NCBI GenBank assembly: GCA_049430265.1 | Contig: JBMTBW010000002.1 | Coordinates: forward strand, 62,001-126,000 | Direction of reading: 5' to 3' | Source: MAG-120802 sp049430265 | GTDB taxonomy: Bacteria > Actinomycetota > Actinomycetes > Nanopelagicales > Nanopelagicaceae | DNA: 64,000 nucleotides | Shown here: piece by piece, positions 8,620-17,144 of the stretch | Numbering within the stretch: the first letter of the stretch is position 1 | Layout of the letters: each line of letters opens with the position of its first letter | The notes under the pieces: model-generated | Told to the model about the DNA's origin: nothing | Databases searched by the model: none | Seen by the model: only the letters and a program-made list of their open reading frames with translations | Position numbers and translations under genes: made by a program

Positions 8620-11277
8620 CTAAGAAAGAAGAGAGCGCAAGACGAACTGCATGATTCCACCGTGGCGATAGTAATCAGCCTCACCTGGGGTATCGATACG
8701 TACCTTTGCCTCAAAGCTCTTATCTCCAGCCGTTACCTTAACAATGCTTGGAATACGACCTTCGTTTAACGCAGTAACACCAGATATTGAAAATACTTCT
8801 TCGCCACTAAGCCCTAATGAATTGGCATCTTGACCATCAAGAAATTGCAGAGGAAGAACTCCCATTCCAATTAGATTAGAGCGGTGAATTCTTTCAAATG
8901 ATTCAGCAATGACTGCCTTTACTCCAAGAAGCGCGGTTCCTTTTGCAGCCCAATCTCTAGAAGATCCGGAGCCATATTCTTTTCCTGCCAGAATCACTAA
9001 AGCAATGTTGGCATCTTGGTATGCCATTGATGCATCATAGATAGTGCTCTGCTTACCACCATCAATAAAGTTTCTAGTAAAGCCACCTTCAACACCATCA
9101 AGTAGAAGATTCTTCAAGCGAATGTTTGCAAACGTTCCTCTAATCATTACTTCATGATTTCCACGGCGCGAACCATAGGAATTAAAGTCAGATTTTTCTA
9201 CCCCATTTTCTGCTAGATATTTTCCAGCTGGAGAATCAACCTTAATAGAACCTGCTGGTGATATGTGATCAGTAGTTACTGAATCACCAAGCTTTGCCAA
9301 AACTCTGGCACCTGAAATATCAGTAACTGGAAGTGGGTTTCTCGGCATAGACTCAAAGTAAGGTGGCTTTCTGACATAAGTAGATTTTGGATCCCATTCA
9401 AAAGTCTTTCCTTCAGGGGTTGCAAGAGAGGTCCAGTGATGATCTCCAGCAAAAACACTTGAATAATCTTTCTTAAACATATCAGAGGTTACAACTGAAT
9501 CAATTACGCCTTGGATTTCTTGCATACTTGGCCAGATATCTTTCAGGAAGACATCGTTTCCAGAGCTATCTTGACCTAGTGGATCTTTATCAAAGTCATG
9601 ATCCATAGTCCCAGCAATTGAATAGGCTACAACTAACGGAGGCGATGCTAAGTAGTTCATTTTCACATCAGGGCTAATTCGACCTTCAAAGTTTCTATTT
9701 CCAGAAAGCACCGCTGCAACGGAGAGATCATTGTCATTTACTGCTTTGCTAACCTCTAGAGGCAATGGACCAGAGTTTCCAATACAGGTAACGCATCCAT
9801 AGCCAACAAGGTTAAATCCGAGTTTTTCTAGATATGGAGTTAGCCCTGATTTTTCGTAGTAGTTAGTGACTACCTTTGAACCTGGAGCAAGTGTGGTCTT
9901 AACCCAAGGTTTGCTCATCAAACCTTTTTCTACAGCTTTCTTTGCTAGTAGTCCTGCCCCAATCATCACTGAAGGATTTGAAGTATTAGTGCAAGAAGTG
10001 ATTGAAGCTATTACCACTGAGCCATTGGTAATAGATCCTTTTCTTGAATTTACTTCAATTGCTATTGGATTAGTAGCAGTATTGCTAGAAAGATAAGAAG
10101 GGAGAACTTTGGCAAAGGAACTCTTGGCATCACTTAGGGAGACCCGATCTTGTGGTCTCTTGGGTCCTGCTATTGATGGCACGACACTTGAAAGATCTAG
10201 CTCTAACCGCTCGGAATAGCGTGGTTCTGCCGATGGGTCATGCCATAGTCCTTGAGCCTTGGCATATTTCTCCACTAGCTCTAATTGTTCTCCGCTTCTT
10301 CCGGTTAACTCTAGATACTTAATGGTTTCCTGATCTATTGGGAAAATTGCCACAGTTGAGCCGTATTCAGGTGACATATTTCCAATGGTGGCGCGATTAG
10401 CCATCGGAAGCGCGCTCACTCCAGGGCCATAAAATTCAACAAACTTTCCGACTACGCCATGCTTTCTTAGCATCTCAGTAATTGTTAAAACTAAGTCAGT
10501 TGCAGTTGTTCCAACTGCTAGCGCTCCACTTAACTTAAACCCAAGAACCTTAGGAATGAGCATAGAAACTGGCTGACCAAGAAGGGCTGCCTCTGCTTCA
10601 ATGCCGCCCACTCCCCAACCAAGAACACCAAGGCCATTGACCATAGTGGTGTGTGAATCAGTTCCAACCACAGTATCTGGATATGCCCGCTGCACGCCAT
10701 TTACAGCTCTAACCATTACTACTCTCGCAAGATATTCAATATTTACTTGATGAACAATGCCAGTGCCAGGTGGAACTACTTTAAATTCATCAAAGGCGCT
10801 CTGGCCCCAACGAAGGAAGCGATATCGCTCTTGATTTCTCTCATATTCAATATCAACATTTTCTTTGAAAGAGCTTGCCGTTCCATATTTATCAGCAATA
10901 ACTGAGTGGTCGATAACTAGTTCAGCAGGGGCTAAGGGATTAACACGCGATGGATCTCCGCCAAGTTCTGCAATTGCCTCTCTCATAGTGGCAAGATCGA
11001 CAACACAGGGAACTCCGGTGAAATCTTGCATGATCACACGCGCTGGTGTGAATTGAATTTCAGTATCAGGAATTGATTCAGGATTCCAGGAAGCAAGAGC
11101 TTCGATCTGCTTGGCTGTGATATTTGCACCATCTTCGGTGCGAAGGAGATTTTCTAGTAGTACTTTTAAGGAAAAGGGAAGAGAATTTGCTTGAGCAAGT
11201 TTGGTGATATCAAATATTTCATAACTCTTGCCTGATACTTCAAGCGAGCTCTTTGCGCCGAAGGAGTTCTTGCTCAT
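8620..11277 (-). CDS. acnA: Aconitate hydratase A
   Basis: TCA-cycle enzyme interconverting citrate and isocitrate through a [4Fe-4S] cluster. The cluster cysteines are C429 (SCTNTSNP), C495 and C498 (CVTCIGNSGP), and GTDSHTTMVNGLG lies near residue 205. The swivel domain with the GSSRDWAAKG motif follows near the C-terminus. At 885 residues it is the IRP/AcnA type rather than the shorter AcnB or mitochondrial type. A promoter-like pair (TTGAGC, 18 bp, TAAGAT) ends 6 bases before the ATG, which predicts a leaderless mRNA. The dxs gene follows after 20 bases on the same strand. Confidence 0.96.
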   Translation of the reverse strand: MSKNSFGAKSSLEVSGKSYEIFDITKLAQANSLPFSLKVLLENLLRTEDGANITAKQIEALASWNPESIPDTEIQFTPARVIMQDFTGVPCVVDLATMREAIAELGGDPSRVNPLAPAELVIDHSVIADKYGTASSFKENVDIEYERNQERYRFLRWGQSAFDEFKVVPPGTGIVHQVNIEYLARVVMVRAVNGVQRAYPDTVVGTDSHTTMVNGLGVLGWGVGGIEAEAALLGQPVSMLIPKVLGFKLSGALAVGTTATDLVLTITEMLRKHGVVGKFVEFYGPGVSALPMANRATIGNMSPEYGSTVAIFPIDQETIKYLELTGRSGEQLELVEKYAKAQGLWHDPSAEPRYSERLELDLSSVVPSIAGPKRPQDRVSLSDAKSSFAKVLPSYLSSNTATNPIAIEVNSRKGSITNGSVVIASITSCTNTSNPSVMIGAGLLAKKAVEKGLMSKPWVKTTLAPGSKVVTNYYEKSGLTPYLEKLGFNLVGYGCVTCIGNSGPLPLEVSKAVNDNDLSVAAVLSGNRNFEGRISPDVKMNYLASPPLVVAYSIAGTMDHDFDKDPLGQDSSGNDVFLKDIWPSMQEIQGVIDSVVTSDMFKKDYSSVFAGDHHWTSLATPEGKTFEWDPKSTYVRKPPYFESMPRNPLPVTDISGARVLAKLGDSVTTDHISPAGSIKVDSPAGKYLAENGVEKSDFNSYGSRRGNHEVMIRGTFANIRLKNLLLDGVEGGFTRNFIDGGKQSTIYDASMAYQDANIALVILAGKEYGSGSSRDWAAKGTALLGVKAVIAESFERIHRSNLIGMGVLPLQFLDGQDANSLGLSGEEVFSISGVTALNEGRIPSIVKVTAGDKSFEAKVRIDTPGEADYYRHGGIMQFVLRSLLS

Positions 11278-11283
11278 GAGCCC

Positions 11284-11313
11284 ATCTTAACTGTTGTCGC
11301 ATAAAGTGCTCAA
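11284..11313 (-). promoter_or_regulatory. Predicted leaderless promoter of acnA
   Basis: On the minus strand a -35-like TTGAGC (11313-11308) is followed after 18 bp by a -10-like TAAGAT (11289-11284). Only six bases, GGGCTC, separate the -10 from the acnA ATG at 11277. Transcription would therefore begin on or next to the A of the start codon, and no Shine-Dalgarno site is expected or seen. Leaderless mRNAs are common in actinobacteria. The prediction is by eye. Confidence 0.5.
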
Positions 11314-11335
11314 AGACGAATTACTAGAGTATTTC

Positions 11336-12490
11336 TCAAGAAATAATGAAACGCGCCACAAGCTCCATATGAGCAGTCATTGGAAAGAGGTCAAAGGCCC
11401 TGATTTGATCCAACTTGTATCCCTGTGCTGAAAGATAGGCGCTATCTCGGGCAAGTGAGGCCGGGTCACAGGCAACATAGACAATCGCTCTGGGAGCAAG
11501 TGAGGTAATAGTTGAAATGACTCTTTCCCCAGCTCCAGCACGAGGAGGATCAAGGAGAACTACATTTGCTGCACGATATTTCTTCAAACTCGCTTCAACT
11601 TTTGCTTCAACTATCTCAACTCTTGGTTCTAGTGCAAAGTTTCGTCTGGCATCGATAATCGCATTCTCATCGGATTCAATTAACGTAACTCTTCCTGCAA
11701 CGCCGAGATCAGCTAAAAGGGCTGCGCTAAACAGCCCAGCTCCACCGTAGAGATCGAAGATGTGATCTGCAGGCTTTGCTTGAACATAATCCTTAACTAC
11801 TTGGCTTAAAACAGTCGGCGCCATGCGATGGCTCTGCCAGAAGGTGATTGGATTTAGCGAGAATTCAATGCCATCTACCTTCTCCTCAATAAGTTCTAAG
11901 TTCTCTCGACCCTCTATAACTACCGCGCTCTTGCCCTTGCTAGTGATTGCAACATCTACCCGCTTTGATTTGGGCAACTTCATCTGATTGATTTTTTCGA
12001 TATCAATATCCTCGTGAGCAATTAGGCATTTATGAATTTCAACTAATTGATTTGAGCGCGAGGCATAAAGACCAACCTTGCCATTTTCAGATACGGTGAA
12101 TTCCATTCTGCTGCGCCAATGTAAATTCGGTTTAACTTCTTCAACCTCAACATCAACCTCCATTTTGGCAAGACGGCTAAATTGCTCTTTAATAATTTCG
12201 CTCTTTAACTCCCGCTGATAACTAAGATCGATGTGTTGAAAGTCGCATCCCCCGCAGCCATCAAATCGAGCATATGAACAAGGCGCACTTACCCGATGTT
12301 TAGAAGCTTTAATTACTGAGATGCAGTTTCCTCTAGCAAAGCTCTTTGTCACATCGCTAATCTCAACAATCACGCGCTCACCAGGGATTGCATGTCTTAC
12401 AAAAATAACTCTTCCTTCATGGCGCGCTATGCAGTGGCCGCCGTGCGCAATAGCTGTGATATCGACTTCTAATTGATCACCGCTTTGCAC
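11336..12490 (-). CDS. Class I SAM-dependent RNA m5U methyltransferase (TrmA/RumA family, TRAM domain)
   Basis: Methylates C5 of a uridine in rRNA or tRNA. An N-terminal TRAM RNA-binding domain (residues 1-60) is followed by a four-cysteine iron-sulphur site, C71, C79, C82 (DGCGGCDFQH) and C155. The SAM motif DLYGGAGLF is at about 246-254, then the DPPRAG loop at 314-319 and the catalytic cysteine C341 in YVACDPAS. At 384 residues it matches the single actinobacterial paralogue that usually sits beside the two TrkA proteins, as here. The start is GTG at 12490. The target nucleotide cannot be told from sequence, so no specific symbol is given. Confidence 0.9.
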   Translation of the reverse strand: MQSGDQLEVDITAIAHGGHCIARHEGRVIFVRHAIPGERVIVEISDVTKSFARGNCISVIKASKHRVSAPCSYARFDGCGGCDFQHIDLSYQRELKSEIIKEQFSRLAKMEVDVEVEEVKPNLHWRSRMEFTVSENGKVGLYASRSNQLVEIHKCLIAHEDIDIEKINQMKLPKSKRVDVAITSKGKSAVVIEGRENLELIEEKVDGIEFSLNPITFWQSHRMAPTVLSQVVKDYVQAKPADHIFDLYGGAGLFSAALLADLGVAGRVTLIESDENAIIDARRNFALEPRVEIVEAKVEASLKKYRAANVVLLDPPRAGAGERVISTITSLAPRAIVYVACDPASLARDSAYLSAQGYKLDQIRAFDLFPMTAHMELVARFIIS

Positions 12491-12591
12491 TCGCGCACCT
12501 TTCTAAAAAAGTTCATTGAAGCACTTATTTCTCGTGCTATCCCTCGCGTGGATTAGAGGGAATCTAGCCTAAAGGTGTAAATTCTCCTTTT

Positions 12592-13254
12592 GTGCATGTC
12601 GTAATCATGGGTTGCGGCCGAGTCGGTTCTACCCTGGCAAAAGATTTTCAGGCTCTAGGCCATAGCGTTGCCGTAATCGATCAAGATCGTGAAGCATTTC
12701 GCCGTCTTGGCGCAGATTTCAATGGGCTAACTGTGGCTGGAATGGGCTTTGATCGCGACACTTTGTTAGAAGCAGGAATTCAACGGGCTGATGCATTTGC
12801 CGCAGTTTCAAATGGCGATAATTCAAATATTTTGGCAGCAAGAGTTGCAAGAGAAACCTATGGAGTAGCAAGCGTTGTGGCTCGAATTTATGACCCAGGC
12901 AGAGCTGAGATTTATCAAAGGCTAGGAATTCCTACTGTTGCCACAGTTCTTTGGACTACAGATCAAATTATGAGAAGGCTTCTTCCGCAGGGATCTCGCT
13001 CTGAGTGGCAAGATGCATCAGGAAAAGTGCAATTAGCTGAGATTGCTCTGCATCGAGATTGGTACGGAAGGCCTGTTTCATTAATAGAACAACATACCGA
13101 TGCTCGCGTTGCATTTGTTACAAGGCTTGGTGAAGGCTTAATACCCAATGAACATACCGTCTTGCAAGAAGGCGATGTTATTCATGTAATGGTAGAAGAT
13201 AAGAATTTAGCTGCAACAGAGGCATCCCTTGCTCTTCCACCGAGTGGTGAGTGA
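12592..13254 (+). CDS. TrkA-family potassium uptake regulatory protein (first of pair)
   Basis: Cytoplasmic regulatory subunit of a K+ transporter of the Trk/Ktr class, equivalent in position to mycobacterial CeoB. The N-terminal Rossmann (RCK_N) domain has the dinucleotide motif GCGRVGS at residues 7-13 and an acidic residue at the end of the second strand (AVIDQD). A TrkA_C domain follows from about 140. The start is GTG at 12592, and the family-typical start MHVVIMGCGRVG supports it. The stop overlaps the next gene by GTGA. The amino-acid permease that often lies between the methyltransferase and this gene in actinobacteria is absent, and no membrane TrkH/KtrB gene is in the window. Confidence 0.9.
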   Translation: MHVVIMGCGRVGSTLAKDFQALGHSVAVIDQDREAFRRLGADFNGLTVAGMGFDRDTLLEAGIQRADAFAAVSNGDNSNILAARVARETYGVASVVARIYDPGRAEIYQRLGIPTVATVLWTTDQIMRRLLPQGSRSEWQDASGKVQLAEIALHRDWYGRPVSLIEQHTDARVAFVTRLGEGLIPNEHTVLQEGDVIHVMVEDKNLAATEASLALPPSGE

Positions 13255-13916
13255 AGATGAGAATTGCTATCGCAGGAGCTGGTAATGCAGGTCGAGCCAT
13301 TGCAAGAGAGCTAATTGAAAATGGCCATCAAGTCTTACTTATCGATAAGAACCCAAAGTCTCTTAAGATGGAGAGCGTTCCATCAGCTGAATGGCTTTTA
13401 GCTGATGCCTGCGAAATCAGCTCTCTTGATAAGGCCAAGCTTGATACCTGCCAAGTAATGGTTGCAGCCACCGGTGATGACAAGGTAAATCTTGTGTCAT
13501 CACTTCTTGCAAAGACTGAATATGGAGTCCCAAGAGTTGTAGCGCGAGTAAATCATCCAAAAAATGAGTGGCTTTTTGATTCCTCCTGGGGCGTTGATGT
13601 GGCTGTTTCTACGCCAAGAATTATTGCGGCCCTAGTTGAGGAAGCTGTATCAGTTGGAGATATCGTCAGACTCTTCTCGCTTAAAGCTGGAGAGGCTAAT
13701 TTAGTTGAGTTAACTCTGCCCGATACCTCATCTTGCATTGGAAAATCTGTTGAAGAGATCTCACTTCCCCAAGATGCATCCCTTGCAGCAATTATCAGAG
13801 ATGGCCATGTCATAACGCCAGCAGATCATGATGTTTTTGCAGCTGGCGATGAGCTAATTTTTGTAACCACTGCTGAGGCAGAAGTTTCACTAAAGGCTTG
13901 CTTTATTAAGGATTAA
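13251..13916 (+). CDS. TrkA-family potassium uptake regulatory protein (second of pair)
   Basis: Second RCK protein, equivalent in position to CeoC. The motif GAGNAGRAIA is near residues 9-18 and LLIDKN ends the second strand; a TrkA_C domain follows after about 140. The start is GTG 13251, which overlaps the previous stop (GTGA); an in-frame ATG two codons later (13257) is an alternative. The two proteins probably form a hetero-oligomeric NAD/ATP-sensing ring under a K+ channel encoded elsewhere. The 3' end overlaps the DUF3159 gene by 4 bp in convergent orientation. Confidence 0.9.
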   Translation: MKMRIAIAGAGNAGRAIARELIENGHQVLLIDKNPKSLKMESVPSAEWLLADACEISSLDKAKLDTCQVMVAATGDDKVNLVSSLLAKTEYGVPRVVARVNHPKNEWLFDSSWGVDVAVSTPRIIAALVEEAVSVGDIVRLFSLKAGEANLVELTLPDTSSCIGKSVEEISLPQDASLAAIIRDGHVITPADHDVFAAGDELIFVTTAEAEVSLKACFIKD

Positions 13917-14545
13917 CTCTCTTTATCAATTCTTAAATCATCTCTTAGCTTTGGACCACTCTTAATTACTAGCCAGGTTGCCCAGGCGGTAGCAATAAAT
14001 AGTGGATAGCCCATAACCAACCTGGCTGTTCCAAGTAAATTTACATTGCCACTGACATATAGCGGGTATTGCACAACAAGGCGGATTGCAAACATGCCTA
14101 CCCAGAGCCAGGTTGCCTTGATATAGACCTTTGTTCGCGCAGGATCTTTACGCCATCTAAAGTTTTCTTCCAAAAGTGGACCAATGATGAGGCCAATAAC
14201 TGGCCAGCGCAGAAGTATTGAAACTAAATAAGCAGATCCATAGATTGCATTGGTCCAAAGTCCTGGCAGATAGAAATCTTCAGCCTTTCCAGTTCGCATG
14301 GAGAGCCAAGCACATATTCCAACTCCAATCACCCCTGAAACTGCATGCTGAATTGTTTCGCGCTTTACCAATCTAACCAGCGTTAGAAGTAGCGATAGAG
14401 CAAGGGCGGCGTAGGCTGAATCTCTAACATCCTTTGTAATATTAAATGCGATAAGAAATAGCAGAGCAGGAAGTCCAGAATCTATTAGCCCTTTTACTCC
14501 CCCCATAGCAGAGAGGATTTTTGCTTTATCTTCGCTCTCACTCAT
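13913..14545 (-). CDS. DUF3159 family membrane protein
   Basis: Integral membrane protein of unknown function restricted mainly to actinobacteria. Several hydrophobic stretches are visible, for example LPALLFLIAFNI, AYAALALSLLLTLVRLV and GVGICAWLS, with a charged KDPARTKVYIKATWLW connector, which suggests about six membrane segments. Its place beside the TrkA pair and dut is the conserved actinobacterial context. The ATG at 14545 overlaps the dut stop by 4 bp, so it is translated as part of the thioesterase-dut operon. No enzymatic motif is apparent. Confidence 0.8.
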   Translation of the reverse strand: MSESEDKAKILSAMGGVKGLIDSGLPALLFLIAFNITKDVRDSAYAALALSLLLTLVRLVKRETIQHAVSGVIGVGICAWLSMRTGKAEDFYLPGLWTNAIYGSAYLVSILLRWPVIGLIIGPLLEENFRWRKDPARTKVYIKATWLWVGMFAIRLVVQYPLYVSGNVNLLGTARLVMGYPLFIATAWATWLVIKSGPKLRDDLRIDKES

Positions 14546-14976
14546 GAGCGCCCACTTGAACCAAAGCCAGCGCCACCTCGAGCAGACCCAGGAAGTTCTT
14601 CTACTGCAACAAACTCAGCACGTTCAACTCTTTGAAAAACTAATTGCGCGATGCGATCGCCACGTTTTATTTCAAAAGTCTCACTCTGATCATGATTAAT
14701 GACTATTACACAAAGCTCTCCACGATAACCCGCATCTATTGTTCCTGGAGCGTTGACCAGCCCAACGCCATATTTAATGGCAAGGCCAGAGCGGGGATGA
14801 ACAAAGGCGGCATATCCATCACTTAGCGCAATGGCAATACCGGTTGGCACAAGAGCTCTCATGCCAGGCGCAACAGTGATATCAATAGCTGAATAAATGT
14901 CAGCTCCAGCATCACCAGGTTTTGCATAGGAGGGCATCGGAAGGCCGGTATCTAATTGAGAAATTAGTACTTTCAT
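14542..14976 (-). CDS. dut: Deoxyuridine 5'-triphosphate nucleotidohydrolase
   Basis: Trimeric dUTPase that hydrolyses dUTP to dUMP and PPi, keeping uracil out of DNA and supplying dUMP for thymidylate synthesis. The motifs are in order: GDAGADIYS (motif 1, near 22-30), HPRSGLAIKYG (motif 2), NAPGTIDAGYRGE (motif 3, with the catalytic aspartate), RIAQLVF (motif 4) and the glycine-rich C-terminal arm ARGGAGFGSS (motif 5). At 144 residues it is full length. It overlaps its neighbours on both sides by 4 bp (ATGA), a tightly coupled three-gene operon. Confidence 0.96.
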   Translation of the reverse strand: MKVLISQLDTGLPMPSYAKPGDAGADIYSAIDITVAPGMRALVPTGIAIALSDGYAAFVHPRSGLAIKYGVGLVNAPGTIDAGYRGELCVIVINHDQSETFEIKRGDRIAQLVFQRVERAEFVAVEELPGSARGGAGFGSSGRS

Positions 14977-15551
14977 GGGTTGATCTCAAACTCAGTATCG
15001 ATAGATAAATCTCTTCGATCTTTTAATACCTGCTTAAATTCCGCTGATGCATGCTTGATGAAATGCTCCATGGGAACAATGATAAATATCGCTGCTGCCT
15101 CAACTGCTAAAACTCCTTTATCTGAACCAATTCTGCCCTCAGCCCTGGTGTAGATCTTTCTACCATCCTGGCCAGTAATCTCAGCATTAATAAATAAGGT
15201 GCTTCCAACTGGAACTGGCGCGAGAAATGACGTTTCAAGTTTTCCAGTTACTGCCGGCTCTCTAACTAACCACATTAATTTTCCTAAAGCTTCATCAAAA
15301 GCACATGAAAGTAGGCCGCCATGGGCAAGACCTGGAGCTCCTTGATGTAAATCGGTAACTGTAAATTGCGCAGTAATGCTCATACTCTCTCCTGCATAGG
15401 CAACAAGATGTAAACCTGCAGGATGGTTAGGGCCGCATCCATAGCAATCAGGATTATGAGAGCCGAGTAATTTGCCACTTGATGGGGCGTCAGGATGTCG
15501 AGGCGGGACTTTTACTCCTGGGGGAACTTGAATATTTAGCTCGCGTGACAT
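14973..15551 (-). CDS. PaaI-family hotdog-fold thioesterase
   Basis: Likely acyl-CoA thioesterase of 192 residues. The hotdog core carries GAPGLAHGGLLSCAFDEALG around residues 90-110, where the aspartate/glutamate of the central helix is the usual catalytic acid. The N-terminus contains PDCYGCGPNHPAGLHL, a CxxCGxxN-type segment typical of this subfamily. Substrate is unknown; linkage to dut and DUF3159 looks positional rather than functional. It is divergent from the DUF3093 gene, from which it is separated by about 60 bp that must hold both promoters. Confidence 0.82.
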   Translation of the reverse strand: MSRELNIQVPPGVKVPPRHPDAPSSGKLLGSHNPDCYGCGPNHPAGLHLVAYAGESMSITAQFTVTDLHQGAPGLAHGGLLSCAFDEALGKLMWLVREPAVTGKLETSFLAPVPVGSTLFINAEITGQDGRKIYTRAEGRIGSDKGVLAVEAAAIFIIVPMEHFIKHASAEFKQVLKDRRDLSIDTEFEINP

Positions 15552-15613
15552 GGGGTGAAGATTACCCTGTCGACAGGCAAGCGCTATCTAATGCAAGCAA
15601 GTACTCTCACCTC

Positions 15614-16039
15614 ATGCGTGAGGTAATGAGATGGCCAATCTGGCTGACTCTATTAATTATCTGCCTTGATCTAGCAATATTGCTCGCAATCTGGGCCTCA
15701 CTTGGTAATCAAGCCACAATAGTTACTGCCATTATTCTTACCGCATCAACTATCTATTTCTACTATGTAACATCACTAACCCTTGAGCTCACTACAGAAC
15801 GACTTAAGGCGGGTAGAGCCAACATTGAGGTTAAATACTTAGGCAAGATAGAAGTTTTAAGTAAAGAAGATATGTTGTTTCACCGTGGAGCTGGGATTAA
15901 TCCTCAGGCCTATCTTGCGCTGCGCTTTTGGATTAAAAGAGGTCTAAAAATTGAAATTGTAGACCCGAGAGATCCCACGCCTTTTTGGTTGATAAGTTCC
16001 AAAAATCCAGAGAGGTTCTTAGAGAGATTAACTCCTTAA
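15614..16039 (+). CDS. DUF3093 family membrane protein
   Basis: Small protein with two adjacent N-terminal hydrophobic segments (WPIWLTLLIICLDLAILLAIW and ATIVTAIILTASTIYFYY) followed by a soluble domain rich in short strands and ending in DPTPFWLISSKNPERF. That layout, and position beside dut and DUF4193, fit the actinobacterial DUF3093 family of unknown function. I place the start at ATG 15614, giving 141 residues. The frame is open to 15479, but the extra codons run antisense through the thioesterase gene and look non-coding. ATG 15626 is a possible alternative. The 3' end overlaps DUF4193 by 4 bp tail to tail. Confidence 0.75.
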   Translation: MREVMRWPIWLTLLIICLDLAILLAIWASLGNQATIVTAIILTASTIYFYYVTSLTLELTTERLKAGRANIEVKYLGKIEVLSKEDMLFHRGAGINPQAYLALRFWIKRGLKIEIVDPRDPTPFWLISSKNPERFLERLTP

Positions 16040-16329
16040 GCGCAATCCTTACAGACTGCCTTTGCTCCCTCACCGCGCGCTAGTTGAGTAATGTGATGAA
16101 CTAAAAAGCAACGGGAACAGGTAAATTCATTATCTTGCTTTGGAACTACCCGAACTGATAACTCTTCACCAGATAAATCTGCTCCAGGCAGTTCAACATT
16201 TTCTGCCTCTTCTTCATCGAGATCAACCTGTCCTGATTGAGCTTCAGCCCTTCTAGCCTTTAACTCTTCTAGGGATTCCTCATGTAACTCTTCATCGGTT
16301 TTTCGAGGCGTGTCGTAATCAGTTGCCAT
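16036..16329 (-). CDS. DUF4193 family protein (zinc-ribbon-like)
   Basis: Acidic 97-residue protein of an actinobacteria-specific family. The N-terminal half is glutamate-rich (DEELHEESLEELKARR and DLDEEEAENVEL). The C-terminus carries two CxxC pairs, CSRC near residue 75 and CKDC at the extreme end, with HH between them, consistent with a zinc ribbon. In related genomes it lies beside dut and DUF3093 as it does here. Function is unknown. The upstream gap 16330-16466 should contain its promoter. Confidence 0.82.
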   Translation of the reverse strand: MATDYDTPRKTDEELHEESLEELKARRAEAQSGQVDLDEEEAENVELPGADLSGEELSVRVVPKQDNEFTCSRCFLVHHITQLARGEGAKAVCKDCA

Positions 16330-16466
16330 TGATCTCTCACCACCAATCTCTTCCTACATAGAGCCAGACCGTTTAGTCATTTGGCTACGGGCGGATAATG
16401 CCCAACTACTTGCTCGCTGTCCTATCCAACACTCGGCGTGTCGCGATTATTCCCCGTTTGTTAAGC
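16330..16466. other. Intergenic region between trmD and DUF4193
   Basis: This 137-base gap follows trmD and precedes DUF4193 on the minus strand, so it should hold a terminator and a promoter. I see a short stem, GGGC with a 7-base loop and GCCC, around 16392-16406. There is no T-tract beside it, no convincing promoter pair and no open reading frame worth calling. Confidence 0.5.
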
Positions 16467-17144
16467 CTATTGGCCGAATTCTGAGCGGCGTTTGGCTTCT
16501 TCTTGTCGCCACTTTTGAATTTCGCCATGATTTCCTGAGAGTAAAACCTCAGGAACGTTTAGATCTCGCCAACTAGCAGGTTTAGTAAATGTTGGATATT
16601 CCAGTGCGCCAATTTCATTATGTGATTCCTCATCAAGTGATGCAGGATTACCAATTACTCCAGGAATTAATCGAGTTACTGCTTCAATTATCACTAGCGC
16701 CGCTACCTCGCCGCCATTTACTACATAATCACCGATAGATATTTCATGAACCCTTACCGATTTTTTATCTCGATAGTAATCGCCAACTCTTGCATCAATT
16801 CCTTCATAGCGACCACAGGCAAATACCAGATGCTTAGCATCAATTAACTGCTCAGCCTTTTTTTGGTTGAACTTAGAGCCTGCTGGGGTGAGAATAATTA
16901 GATCTATCTCGCTATCTTTTTTCAAGATTGAATCAATGGCTTGGCCCCATGGCTCTGCCATCATCACCATTCCGGCTCCACCGCCATAAGGAGTGTCATC
17001 AACGCTATGGTGATTATCAGTGGTGAAATCTCTTAAATTAATACTTTTAAAGTCAATTAACGATTGACTTCTAGCTTTGCCAATTAGGGAGAGCTCAAGT
17101 GGCGAGAAGTATTCGGGGAAAATAGAGATAGCAGTTATCTTCAC
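16467..17144 (-). CDS. trmD: tRNA (guanine-N1)-methyltransferase
   Basis: SPOUT-class, SAM-dependent enzyme that forms m1G37 next to the anticodon, which prevents +1 frameshifting. The trefoil-knot motifs are present: PYGGGAGMVM near 53-62, ACGRYEGIDARV near 109-120 and EISIGDYVVNGGE near 133-145. At 225 residues it is typical in length. The start is GTG 17144, in a GTGA overlap with the rimM stop; ATG 17146 is out of frame. It ends the rpsP-khpA-rimM-trmD ribosome-maturation operon. Confidence 0.96.
   Translation of the reverse strand: MKITAISIFPEYFSPLELSLIGKARSQSLIDFKSINLRDFTTDNHHSVDDTPYGGGAGMVMMAEPWGQAIDSILKKDSEIDLIILTPAGSKFNQKKAEQLIDAKHLVFACGRYEGIDARVGDYYRDKKSVRVHEISIGDYVVNGGEVAALVIIEAVTRLIPGVIGNPASLDEESHNEIGALEYPTFTKPASWRDLNVPEVLLSGNHGEIQKWRQEEAKRRSEFGQ

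Noticed and set aside
15479..15613. In-frame N-terminal extension of the DUF3093 gene
   Set aside because: Lies mostly antisense within the thioesterase gene and does not resemble DUF3093.
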